Below are positions 22,874 to 33,830 of a stretch of 64,000 nucleotides of DNA, one piece after another; within the stretch, counting starts at the first letter, position 1, and the number at the start of each line of letters is the position of its first letter. Source of the DNA: Pleodorina starrii (Eukaryota > Chlorophyta > Chlorophyceae > Chlamydomonadales > Volvocaceae). Where the stretch lies: assembly GCA_030267565.1 (NCBI GenBank), contig BRXU01000013.1, positions 722,001 through 786,000 of the forward strand, in the 5' to 3' direction. A program made the translations under genes and the position numbers. The notes beneath the pieces were generated by a model. The model ran no database searches. It saw only the letters and a list, made by a program, of their open reading frames with translations, and was not told where the DNA came from.

Positions 22874-24830
22874 GTGACGCGCCTGCCGTGCGTTGGCAGC
22901 AGCGGACATGCAATCTGCAAACCGCCACGCTCACGGGCGCTTTGCCTGTCGGGCGCCGGCCCGGAAGCACCGTTACCATCAATCGGACTTCGGCGTCATA
23001 TCTGCCGCATCGGATTTGGCAGTGATTGACTTCGCGACAAGCGTTGTGAGAACGACGGCGCGCGTATGTTTTTGCCTGGGTGTATTTATCATGTGACAAC
23101 GGGCGTCGCCCTCTTGAGCTGCCAACCTGATTGGCAGGCGCATCATCCGCCCCCTGACCCACCCACCCACCCCCTTGGGTGCGTTGCTGCCATCCTGCCT
23201 TCCAAGAAAGTACCCTGTCCCACTTTTCAGCGTTGATTTACATGGGCCTGGGAGGGAGAGCATTTCGCATTTGGGGACGCCTAACGGCGCTTCACCTGAC
23301 CTGCATGATTCGACTGCAACCGCCCCAAGGCGAGGGAGGGGTTGGCTGCGCGCCTTTTGCATTATTCACGTGGCAGTGAGGGGCCTCGTCGGGCCTATCG
23401 CGCCTAGGTGGGCTCTCCCCGTGGGAGGGTCAATTTTTTAGCTCCAAGGTGTGCGTGCTGACAGTCTAGGAGGCCGTGCTCCTAGACCGTGAGCTTATCG
23501 GCCTGGCGCTCGATCATGTGTGTTTGATTGTTAGGAGCTCGCCATCTGGAGCCGCAGGTAGCTGTTAGCTGTCGTGCGCTGTCCCGAGGAGGGACGCGGC
23601 GTCTATCGTGATCCGATGCGGTCTCACTGCGTTTAGTTCAATGCCTTCACTGTCAAGGGAAGGGGTTTTTCAACGAGGGGCACGCGCCACCCTGCACGCC
23701 CCCGATGGCGCCGCACCTCGGGCGAGGCAGCGCCAATTCGTGACGTGTCGGGCCGCGCGGTGCCGAATACAATAAATATATTGCGGTACGGGCAAGAGTC
23801 GGGGCGGACGCCCTCTTCCTCTGAGGCCGGTTGGGAGTATGTTTGTAGAAGCCCCGGCTTGGTCGTGCAGACCTGGCGGCGGTGAGATCTGCGATGCCCG
23901 GCGCGCCAGGCACGCAGCCCTTGCACCGCTTTTCTTACGGTACTGGTCGTTGACGACTGTGGGCTCTGCAGTGCGACATTGCCTGGGTTGGGGCAGAGGC
24001 ACCCGGCGGGCCACGTTGTTTTCCCTGCTGGGACTTCAGGAGCCCGGAGATGAGCCGACATGACGCGAGATGGGCATGCCGGCCCATGGCCAGGGCAGGT
24101 GCGGCACGCGAGGAGGCAAAAGTTTTATTTTCGAACAAGGGAATGAAGTGGATTTTTCGCAGTGAAGTCTTTATCTGGTGGAATTCAAGTGGCGGGAGCA
24201 AGGCAGGTGTGACTTAGGTAGTGTTCATGTAGGGTCGTTTAGGGCTTTTCCACAGCGGTAGTGTAATGTAGCCGAGGCAACAATGTAAGGCAGTCGTTGA
24301 TCGTCGCGGCCACCAACCCGTGTGTCAAGGTTAGCAGGCCTGTGTACTGTGTTTTGGGGAAAGTGGACAGGCGCTCACATGATTCGAGGTTGTGGCGACA
24401 CCAGTCGCATGGAGACCAAGAGGTAACGTTCTGGTATGTGAGGTACACTTTCTGGAAAACGTGTGCACGTTTTGTTGAAGGGTGTCACAGCGGTCGACCG
24501 CGGTGCGTGGGGTTCCACCCACACTTGCTCCGCGAACCAAGGTTTGCAGGCATTTCTCATACAAGGGTTAGTTTTCGCTTATCTGGCACCCTGTAATGCT
24601 GTACGGAGGGTACGAACGGAAGAAACGAATCGTTCTTGCCCATGGTCCATTGAGTGAGCGAGGCTGCTTCAGCAAGATAAGAGACGGCACTCAAAACGCA
24701 CGGATACATTGTGTACCAACCACTGCACACCCGCCCTTACGCTATTACTGCTGATATAAATTCCAGGTAAAGCCGCTCCGAAAACATCTGTCAGGAGGTG
24801 CGCGACTTCGAGAGATGCTTGTTATAGCCA
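22874..24830. other. 3' flank of the MKK gene, no further gene seen
   Basis: Long intergenic or 3' UTR stretch. TGTAA occurs at 24262-24266 and 24284-24288 on the plus strand, which would give the MKK transcript a 3' UTR of about 1.4 kb; earlier ends are possible. No open frame here has recognisable features. Confidence 0.5.
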
Positions 24831-26347
24831 ATTTACATGACACGTTACGTTACCTCACGTTTACATGTAAAGTGGCAGGCCCAAACGGATCCCAATTTAC
24901 ATGGGCTGTTTTGGGGACGTTATCTCTGTTGGCGCGCGGTCCGTACACACTATGTTTTGAGGCGGTAACGTCAAAGCGCCCATGTCATATCACTCCAGCA
25001 CGATGTAAAACCCTTAGGACGAAGCCTGCGAGCGTCGTTGCCCATAATGGAACCCGACGCGCCGAGGTCGGCCTCTTTGCGCGAGAGCTCGTTCTCAGAA
25101 TACGCCAAGCCCTTGATGGCGGTATCATCGCGCTTATTGTTTGCATATTGATTATACTAAAGTTGTGCGGCGTCGGCGAGCGGCTACGACCGCGGAAGGC
25201 CCTGCGCGGCGTCGGCATGGCCCTGCATGGCTCTCGGAAGCTCGGCCCGACCGACCACTGTGTCTTGTCGAGAAGCAGCAGCGCCTTGTCCAGATCCATG
25301 TTGAGTTTATGCAGAACTAGCCGGCAGCGAAACTCATTCGGGAGTGCCGAGCTGCCGAGGGACCGGTGCGCTTGTAGGTCGTACTATTTTGGAAAATAGT
25401 ACGGCACGCATTCTCCAGCGCTGTTCTCGCGCACTTATCATAAAAGGTATTCACATAACTGCCTGGCCTTATATCGGTTCGTTATATGTGCCCCAGCAGC
25501 TTTGGTCACTTCGGCAGCTATTCATAAAAGGACATGACCACGCAATTCTCTGAGCAAATACGCGTAGCACGGGATTACATTAAACAAGCAGAGGATATCA
25601 AGGCCGTTCGTGATATAGCACTCTTCGAGCTCGCGCGCTATGTTGCAGATTTGAAAGTCAATGCGGTGATAGATGATGACGCGATACTCAGCATGAAACG
25701 TGGGAGCCTTCATTCCGGACACATGCCTGGCTTGAGCATAGTGCCTAGGAGCAGTGCTCTGCTGCCGCTGCGCTTGTGCGGAGCTGCCCTTCGTCATGTA
25801 CCGGTAGTATGTTTGGCGAGAAGTTCGCAGTGGGAACGCGATGGAGATCGCCGACGATAAGTACCGCTGAACCGCCAAACAAACACGAAAAGGCGAGAAA
25901 ACAACGGGGAACAATGCTACGGGGAGCTGATGTCGTACTTTCATCACTTTCGGGTGGCCAAAGTACGGCGCATGGTTTACATGGTTTACAAGGTTTACGG
26001 CGCAGCTCTCTTCTTGTACGTATGCCTTGATTGACTTTTCAGACGGTGCATACTTTCCAAGCATGCAGTGTGTCTCCGATTTTCGTTAAGTCCAACCCCC
26101 GGCGCTTGTTATACCAAGTATATGACATAACTGAACGATTGGTCTTGCAGGAAATCAAAACTATGCTAAAATGAGGTTGTACTGGCTGTAACGGGGCGAG
26201 GGATCAACGTTTGGTCAATTACACCCCCCCCTGGGGCCACGAGGGGCCACGTAAGACTTTTTGGCCACGTAACTTGTTACGAACCCGTTACCCCATGCGA
26301 ACTGACCACGTTTCCTGTAAAGTGATAACGTAACGTGTCATGTAAAT
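24831..26347. mobile_element. DNA element with 22-bp terminal inverted repeats, probably non-autonomous
   Basis: The left end ATTTACATGACACGTTACGT plus TA (24831-24852) is the exact reverse complement of the right end at 26326-26347. Both ends are flanked by CCA (24828-24830 and 26348-26350), a 3-bp target duplication. Subterminal ATTTACATG/TTTACATG motifs recur at about 24861, 24893, 25973 and 25982. The interior is AT-richer than the genes. It holds open frames (plus 25534-25860, minus 26064-25522) that I cannot assign to any transposase, so an internally deleted or unknown element is likely. A 3-bp duplication fits PIF/Harbinger or CACTA superfamilies, but neither diagnostic terminus is present. 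Confidence 0.8.
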
Positions 26348-27494
26348 CCAGCATTAGGCAGCGTTGCAACATTAAGAACCTGCTTTTAACCAATACGCCC
26401 TGCCGTGCCCGTACCGTACCTAGCCCCTCCTGCCGAACCTACTTCCACCTAGTGACGCCCCGTATCTTCGATGCCGGCATTGTATTTGACGTATCGGTGG
26501 CGGTGTGCGAGGGTGTGCGATCGGAGAAGGACTCGTTAGCTTCAGTCGGGAAACCGTCGGCGGAAACCGTGGTGTCCAGTGGTGTCCGACGATGGGATAA
26601 GTAAGGCTGGCGGCGTGGCGCGACTTCATTTAATATGAACCCCACGTCAGGATGGTGCAACCCTGTGCAACTTACAATGAAACATATTTCTTTCAGGGGT
26701 GCGCGACTAGGGGATAACCACAAGTTTTAGGTCTGGACGACGATGGGAAAGCTGCACATGACATTTTCCAACTCGCCCACGCATGCACGTGCGTAGCCGG
26801 AACCAGTGGCACAGGGTGGCACACGCAAGCGGGGGCGGTCAAGAGCGGAGACGAGAGCAGCGAGGGCAGCCACAGCAGAAAGTTTAAATCTTTCACAATC
26901 GACTAGTCAGAACACACGCTACGTGCGGCTGAACAACAGCAAGCTTGCCTCGCGCAGGGCGTGGCTCGGAGGGGCTCGGCTGGGCTCGGGGCCCCCTAAG
27001 CTCATGTATGGCACAGTAGCTACGTACAGTGGAGCTCAAATAATACTCGTGAAACATTGCTTTGCACTACGGCGCGCCTATCCGTGAGAATCCATGTATG
27101 CCACCTGTGCCACGCCCCCTCTGTGCACAGTCCACGTGCACAGTTTTATAAATGGAGTCAAAGGCCATGCCGCACGGCACTTCCAAAGAACAAATTCAAG
27201 TGACATGATTACTGAAAAATATAGAGAACGGGTGATTTGCTTTTGCGATGTGGTGGCTCTCTCCGGCCCTGGATCCGACGGCTGATAAAAACGACGGTAA
27301 CGGTTTGTACAGCATGCTTAAGCTCTCTTTCTGCCGTTGACGTGCAAAATCAACGAGGCTAGTGTTGTTCATTAAGGCAAAATGGCATTTAAAGCAACAA
27401 AATATTTTGTGATCATCGCTGCCCTCGTGATAGCCGGCACGAGGTACATGAATGTTAACAGGCAGCGGATCAACGTGAATAACGACATTGGTGT
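26348..27494. other. Intergenic, AT-richer, no gene assigned
   Basis: Between the inverted-repeat element and the cupin gene. Open frames at plus 26806-27087 and plus 27382-27633 (MAFKATKYFVIIAALVIAGT..., signal-peptide-like) and minus 27642-27196 exist. The 27382 frame could supply a first exon or leader to the cupin gene, but no splice joining it in phase was found. Confidence 0.45.
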
Positions 27495-29424
27495 ATGGGA
27501 CTCCAAGGGAAACGATGGTCTCCGGTGCGTGGTCAAACGGACGGCTTTCTTGCACGTGTCGAAAACGACGGCGCTGCCTCTTACTTCCGCGCTGCTTCAC
27601 ACCCTTTGCCATTTGATAGGTACACCATTGTAACACGTTCAAATGAAACTAACGGCCAGTTTTTCGTTGCTCACACTTACTGCACGTCAAAAGCTCAGGT
27701 ACGGCGGTAGCCGGACGAGTTGTTGCGATGTTTGCTCTCGCCTCTCTAGGCAGCGGTGCCTGGATTTATGATCTGACCCGGGCTTGCCCCCTCCTACGAG
27801 CTCTGCTCAAACACGCGCACCACATCGCCCACCACCACTGCGTCCTGTCGACCTGTCCCGCCCTCGCTGCGCTCGATACCATACCCGCGTGACCACTCCG
27901 CGCGGCAGGGATTCTACCCAGGCAAGCCCTGCAGCCCGCCACAGCACTTCCACGCTGGCCAAGACGAGGAGTTCGAAGTTGTCCGTAAGTTTGGCGCTTT
28001 CTTCGGCGCTTACATTCTTCGCAACAACAGAAGAGCCGCACGCGTAGCAAGGCGTCATCCAAGCCGCGCGGCCCATTGCGGCCTTGGGCCGTCACAGGCA
28101 CGTGCGTGCACAGCGTGCACGTGCCAACGTACTTCCATCCAACCCCTTTGCTGTCCGACGTCATCGTTCCGCTTTGTTCACTTACTTCATGCCCGGAATG
28201 CCGCGTTCTTGTTCCGTGCATCCCCTTGTGCCCCGCACCAAACCTGCTGTTGCCGTTCATTGCTGCTGCTGCTGCGGGCGCATCCCGCTGCAGGCGGAGT
28301 TCTGATGCTGGATTGGAATGGCACGGAGGTCCGGGTGCCGGTCGGCGAGAAGAGAACAGTGCCCGCAGGTACACGCTGGGGCCGTTGCGCGCAGGCCGCT
28401 TGCACCCGCACCCACACGCACTCTCCCTCGCCCTCCCCTGCCTTTTTGCGGGCGAGATAAGAAATAAGATCCCTGCCCTCCCCTGCCCTGACTTCCTGTG
28501 AAGGCCTGCCCCACACGTTCTGGAACGGCGGTTCGGAGCCCCTGGAGTTCCTCATTAAGCTGACGCCCGGGATTCCGGACGAGGGGTTCCTGGAGATGGT
28601 GGCAGCCCTGTCACAGCAGGTGAGAAAGAGGGGCAGGGCAGGGTGGGTCGGGTACCGCAGCTTTAGGTACCGCAGCAAAGGAACGGGGACGGGGTTTTGG
28701 GTCGGCGGGAGGCGCAACGCGGTGCACCGCTGGGCCCAACCACTCCAGGGAATGGGCGGAGCCGGGGACCAGGGACACGAACCGCAGTTGGCGCCGGCGC
28801 CGGGGACGACGATGGGGACGGCGAAATCGTTCCCAGGCGCCGGCCCACTAGAACCACGCAGTGCCAAGGCCCACCAGAACCACTCAGTCATTTGGCACTG
28901 GGCCGGTGCCTGGGAACGATCTCTCACGTGCCAGCGGTGTGAATCCTGCGCCGCTCATCCCGCGCCCCGCCGACGCGGCCACCAACCCGATGCGCGGCCT
29001 AACGATCCCGCCCATCCCTTGCGCCCGGCAGTTTGGAGGCCTTGGCAAGGTGAACCCCATGCAGCTGGTGCTGCTTTTCTCGGACTACGACATCACGCTG
29101 ACTGAGGTTCCGGAGCCGCTGTGGCTGGCGGTCCGGAAGTTCCTTGTGCCCTTGGCGCGGCTGCTCGGGTTCCGGAGCCACTACTCGGAGTACGTGTCGA
29201 AGGCGGGGCAGCCGCTGCCAGTGGAGGGCCAGCCCGCGGTCGAGGCGATGGCGGCGGAGCCTGCGACAGCTCCGGAGACGGCCGCGTCGGCGGATGCGCC
29301 AGCACCGGAGGCGGCCGCGGCGGCGGATGCGCCAGCACCGGAGGCGGCCGCGGCGGCGGATGCGGAGGTGACGGTGGCGGATGAGGTGGCCGATGCGAGT
29401 GAGAGTGACAAGAGCGAGCTGTAG
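27495..29424 (+). CDS. Cupin-domain protein with Ala/Pro-rich C-terminal repeats
   Basis: Exons 27495-27698, 27909-27984, 28294-28368, 28504-28619, 29032-29424; phases consistent; 287 residues. The cupin core reads GFYPGKPCSPPQHFHAGQDE then EFEVVRGVLMLDWNG, with the expected two His plus Glu metal-ligand pattern and a second motif GLPHTFWNGGSEPLEFLI carrying a further His. This is the double-stranded beta-helix of small cupins; the substrate cannot be told. The C-terminal 60 residues are Ala/Pro/Glu-rich with a repeated 13-residue unit. The ATG at 27495 is the first in the open frame, but an upstream exon is possible, so the N-terminus is tentative. TGTAA follows at 30218. Confidence 0.8.
29290..29367 (+). 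repeat. 39-bp tandem duplication inside the cupin coding region
   Basis: Two near-perfect 39-bp units, each with GCGGATGCGCCAGCACCGGA, encode ADAPAPEAAAA repeats. The length is a multiple of three, so the frame is kept. Confidence 0.85.
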
Positions 29425-30479
29425 GGAGCTGGTGTGGGGTGTGGTCATATGACAGGCGTTTGGAAGTGAGGGTGTACACGCGGTGGGCCGCGCTACATAG
29501 ACAGTAATTTCGGTTTGCAGAGATGATACCTGTTTGTGGTCGGCCTGGTGTCCTGCATACCCCTGGGCGCTGCATTATTCCGGCATTGCAAATTGGGCTG
29601 CTACCTTACGGTATTCGTGCGTTTTTCCGCACCGTACGAAGCCGGATAGGCGGAGCTGTCGTCGAGCGGTGCTTTGGACACTCTGTCTGGATGCGCATTG
29701 CCGATATCTGCGCTGTGTTAGTTGGGGGATTGCAAAGGCCTTCGTTGCTTGTACGCATGGGTCTTCGCTCGCCTTCGCACGTTCGTGCCCTTGGAAGGTC
29801 AACTTTGTTTCCGGTCCACAAGCTGGTCCAAACGCTATTTGTTTGTGCTAAGATCCGAGCTGGTGCGGTCCCTAGTGGGCAAGCCTCGCCTCCGCTGTCG
29901 TACTGTTGCCGATGTCCAGCGCTCCAGCCGGTGCTGGCTGTCGATAGGGACACCCATACCAATTGTATGGTTTCATTTAAGCTGTTCTCTCAAAGCTCCT
30001 CTGGATTATACAGCGACTATAATGACCGGAAGGGCATCGAATTTTGGATTCGGAGCGAAGTACTAATCTTGCGCAGAGCATATAGGACGTCAATTCCAGA
30101 AGCTGGTGGCCGAAGAACCTGCTACTGGAATACGTGTTTTCCCCGGTACATTCAGATCAGGTGTGTCTTTACTTAGGACGCTGTAGTAGGAACAGTGTTC
30201 GAACACGCGAGCTATAATGTAACGGCAACAGGACGTGGTTATCATTTATCAATTATCTCATTCATGACAAGCATGTGTGCAATTCGTTTTGGATTGTGAC
30301 ACACTGGATGTCGGATGGCTTGCGCGTGGCGCGCCTGGCCGGAGTCCGCTACTCCATATGTTAGTTGATCTGTGCACGACTCAAAATTGGCTAGGCTGGA
30401 CATAAGAGATTCGGCCTTGGCGTCAAAAAGCTTACTTCGTCCAGGGATCATCCCTGCTTGCAGGGTCCGTCCTTGAAGA
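29425..30479. other. 3' flank of the cupin gene, no gene seen
   Basis: AT-richer stretch between two plus-strand genes. TGTAA at 30218-30222 is the likely cupin poly(A) signal. Open frames (e.g. plus 29523-30176) lack any recognisable domain. Confidence 0.5.
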
Positions 30480-32326
30480 ATGCGGCTGTCTTTGGCTCGC
30501 TCATCGGCAACTTGCGCCCGCACACGGACAGGTACGCTTGGGGCACGTTGACGGTGCTAACCATCGTCGACAGCTGGCCTGTGGTTTCCTGAGCTGTCCA
30601 ACGTCAGCAGCCAACTTCTTGAGAAACCCGCGTCGCAGGCATTTCGGGCCGCGCGTCTCGCCGGAGCCATGTCTTAGTTTCGAACAAGCTCGTGCTGCAG
30701 CCTACGGGTGAGGTGCAAACGGCCAGTTTGGTTTTCGGATGTGGCGACCGGGATGACGGGACAGGGTGTCGGACCGGGCAGAAAATAACACAGGGCGGCA
30801 CATACGAAACGAGAGGGAATGACATAGTATGTCGTGGAGTTGGCTATAGGTGTCATGAGGGACACACGTCGAAAGTCGAACACAGACGTCGGAAGGGGGG
30901 CCCTTGCGTTGACCAGTGCACCCTGTGCTCGGAACCCAGTGATGCCCCACCGTCTCGCGGCGTTGTGACCCTACTCCCCCTCCCGCATCCTGTGCAATGC
31001 GTGCGCCCCGCGCCCTACGCGGCCTCCCGCCTCCTCACGCCGCCTCCTGTCTCCCTGCCGTCCCGTCTCTCCTTTCCGCGCCGCGGCTTTTGCTTCCCAG
31101 GCAGCGGCAGCTGTGAGCACCTCGACGGGGAGAAGGTGGATGTGCCCGGGCCGGTGGTCCTGCGGGAGGGCACCCTGGATGTGGGTCGCGTCGACCCCTG
31201 CGACATCGTGCTGCCCGTTCCCACCGTGTCCAGCCGCCATGCCATCCTCACCGTCGGTGAGTCTCGCAAGTTATGCAGCACGTCGGGGGCAAGCTCTTCT
31301 GTTGAGTCGCCTAGCCGGCCGTGCACATGCTTGCTTGATGGCGGTGCACACAGCTTGCTCCAGCCGTGGTTCGTGGCTTTTGGGTTTGTTGGGTTCCGCG
31401 TTCGGCGTGGGTGGGCGGCTCGGGGGTGGGCGACGTGCGGTCAGCGGCGCTGCGCTGGCGGTGTGAAACCAGTTCGGCAGCGGGGGCGGGGGCAAAGGCG
31501 GGAGCTTCCGGGCGGCACAGGAGCACGACCTAATTGAGATTTTGGGACGTCTCTCATCCTCCCCCTGTTGCCCTTCCACCGGCTCCGCCTCTCATCATAC
31601 TGTTTCGCTCAACCGGTGACAGTGTTGGTCGCTGCCGCCCCTGCCGCTGCCGCTGATTTCCAGAGGGCGACAAGGTGCTCGTCATTGACGTGAACAGCAC
31701 CAACGGCACCGCCATCAACGGCAACGAGATTAAGGCGATGGACTATGTGGAGCTGCCCATCGGAGGGGAGATCGTGTTCGGTAGGTTGGGTTGGGCTGGG
31801 CTGGGCTTCGTGTTGGGCTTCGTGTTGGGTTTTCAGCATCGTGTGGTGCGGTTGCCAGTCTGTAGGGGGTCGGCGGGGCGGATCGGTGCGGGTAAGGGTC
31901 GATTTGTCGTGGCAGTTTGGGTAGAATGGGGCAGCCCCTGCAAGGGTGATGCCCCCGGGGGGTTAGAAAAAGGATACCGCAGCGGAGAGACGTAGGCGAC
32001 CGAGAAGCGAGAACCCAATGATACTAGCAGGAATAGTGGTGGGTTCCAGACCTTCCTAAGGGTGTGTGTTCCGCCTCCAAGCGGAGGTGCATGCTGCTCC
32101 CTTGGAGGAGCACCTCCCAAGAACCTGTCAGCAGGCGCGTGTCCAACATACCTACCGATGGCCGCCGCTCAGCACCCCAGCTGTGTGATCAGCGCTTTAC
32201 CGTGCTGTGCTGCTCTAGCGCTCACGCGCTGTCTTCGGCCCCTGGCGCTGTTTCTGGTGCTCCTCGTCAGGCGACGAGCACCTGGCCAAGTTCACGCTCC
32301 AGAAGCTCCCCGACGACACGGCATGA
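30480..32326 (+). CDS. Small FHA-domain protein, probably chloroplast-targeted
   Basis: Exons 30480-30531, 30639-30707, 31101-31256, 31664-31780, 32271-32326, every intron in phase 1; 149 residues. The first 30 residues (MRLSLARSSATCARTRTG...) are Arg/Ser-rich without acids, as in a chloroplast transit peptide. The forkhead-associated domain follows: LDVGRVDPCDIVLPVPTVSS, RHAILTV, then VIDVNSTNGTAING. The conserved GR, SxxH and NGT residues that bind phosphothreonine are all present. Layout and length match plant plastid FHA proteins such as Arabidopsis At2g21530 as I remember it. Partner proteins are unknown. The first exon was found from its phase-1 splice and not from any family match, so it is the least certain part. 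Confidence 0.85.
31961..32015 (+). repeat. Copy C of dispersed intronic repeat in FHA intron 4
   Basis: GGTTAGAAAAAGGATACCGC then AGCGGAGAGACGTAGGCG, the same order as in the copy at 62254-62308. Confidence 0.75.
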
Positions 32327-33830
32327 CCGTGGACTCGCGCAGTACAGTACGGCGCCGTGGAGCGTGGACGCGGAACCGAGCTGCATAATCCAGCTGCTCT
32401 CGTAGTTGGCGTGACGCTACAAATTGAGTTGCGTTGTGAGCGGCAGCTTTAGTGGAACCGTAAAGTAGGGTCCCTAGATGACGGATGCTGGCCGCTGCCA
32501 GCAGCGGTGGTCGTGTCAGCTCCTGTTCATAACAGAAGATTTAAATTCGGGTCTTTTCGCTGAGCGGAATGCTAGGATACATATAGGTCGTTGCAGTTGC
32601 TGGAGGTCGCAAAGGCAGCAGGCGTGATTCTTTCCCGCAAGGAAAGTGCACGTGCACCCGTGCATGTGCACGTGCACGTGCATGCGGGTCGCACGTGCAT
32701 GCGGGTCGCACGCGGAAAGCTGTGACAAATGTCTTCCCGTGTCGAAGGAGAGTTGGATCCGAGACAGAAGTTGGTGTGCGCGTGGCTTAGCGTGCATTCG
32801 GAGGAGATTCTAGGGAGGATGTGCTGTGTTCCGCCCTGACCCCCTGCGGGCGGCAGCATCGGTGGGCGGTACCAATCCGCAGAGCCGCGTAAGGTAGCGG
32901 AGGAATGCCGTCAGACGCACGAGCGCACGCGTCGCAATTGGGCGCTGGACTTTGCTCATACGGGACGGTACGCTACGGTGTGTGGAGCGTTTTAAACGCA
33001 ATATGGGGGCATAACCACCTTTCCTGATCTTTGGCGCACAACTCGAAAAACGCGCACAAGGCAGCCCGCCGACCAGGGCGGCCTCCACCCACAGCCCCGC
33101 AGGCGCACTGGAGCCAGATCTCCCCCCCTGACCCCACACAGCGACAGCTGGGGGCGGCCATGCCTGCGCCTATGGGCCCGGCATCGGCGCCCGCGGTGCC
33201 AGCGGCGTGGGCGCAACCGGCAACCGCGTGGAGGCCTCTCTGGTGCTCCGGAAAGCTGTTGGGGCCCTGGCACAGGAAAATGACCCATGGGTCCGGGTGC
33301 CAAAGATGGGTAATGGACGGCGCAACGACATCGTCAACAGCCGATTATGCTCGTATACGCGACATATTCTCTTCTTCGTGTTTGATTTTTCAATTTCTTC
33401 GTTGTGCAACAAAATCTCCTCCCAACATACCACTCCCAGCTCAGTGCCTCACACATTGGCTGCAAGATGCTGCGGAAAGCTGTAATCGATCGCGACATCA
33501 GCACCCGCCAAACCGGAAACCGTGTTGCTGCCGCCATGCGCGACAACCGAGGGACTCCACACGAGCAGTTCTTCCCAAGCAACGCTATCCCCAACCTCAA
33601 ACCCCACCCTAACCTCCCCCCGTCCTTCGCTGTACTTCTCCTCACACACATACACCCTCCCCCTCCACATGCGCCCCTCTACTCGCCCTGTCCTGCGCCG
33701 CATCACATCAGGAGATCACCCTCCCCATCAGCTCCACAACAGCGCGCTCCTCAGCAGCGCCCCCGCTACCTTTGCGCTGATGCTGCTGCAGCAGCAGCTG
33801 CTGCTGCGCCGCCGCCCGCCGCCCCGCCCT
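32327..33830. other. Tail-to-tail intergenic region between FHA and FKBP genes
   Basis: Expected to contain both 3' UTRs. A candidate TGTAA for the FHA gene is at 33481. At 32645-32712 there is a cluster of alternating CACGTGCA/TGCACGTG palindromes, including two CATGCGGGTCGCACGTG-type units. No additional gene is supported. Confidence 0.5.

Noticed and set aside
29121..29384. Gly/Arg-rich plus-strand frame
   Set aside because: Alternative-frame shadow of the cupin C-terminal Ala/Pro repeat.
33031..33612. 193-codon plus-strand frame between FHA and FKBP genes
   Set aside because: No domain, biased composition and no start or splice support; probably 3' UTR or intergenic.
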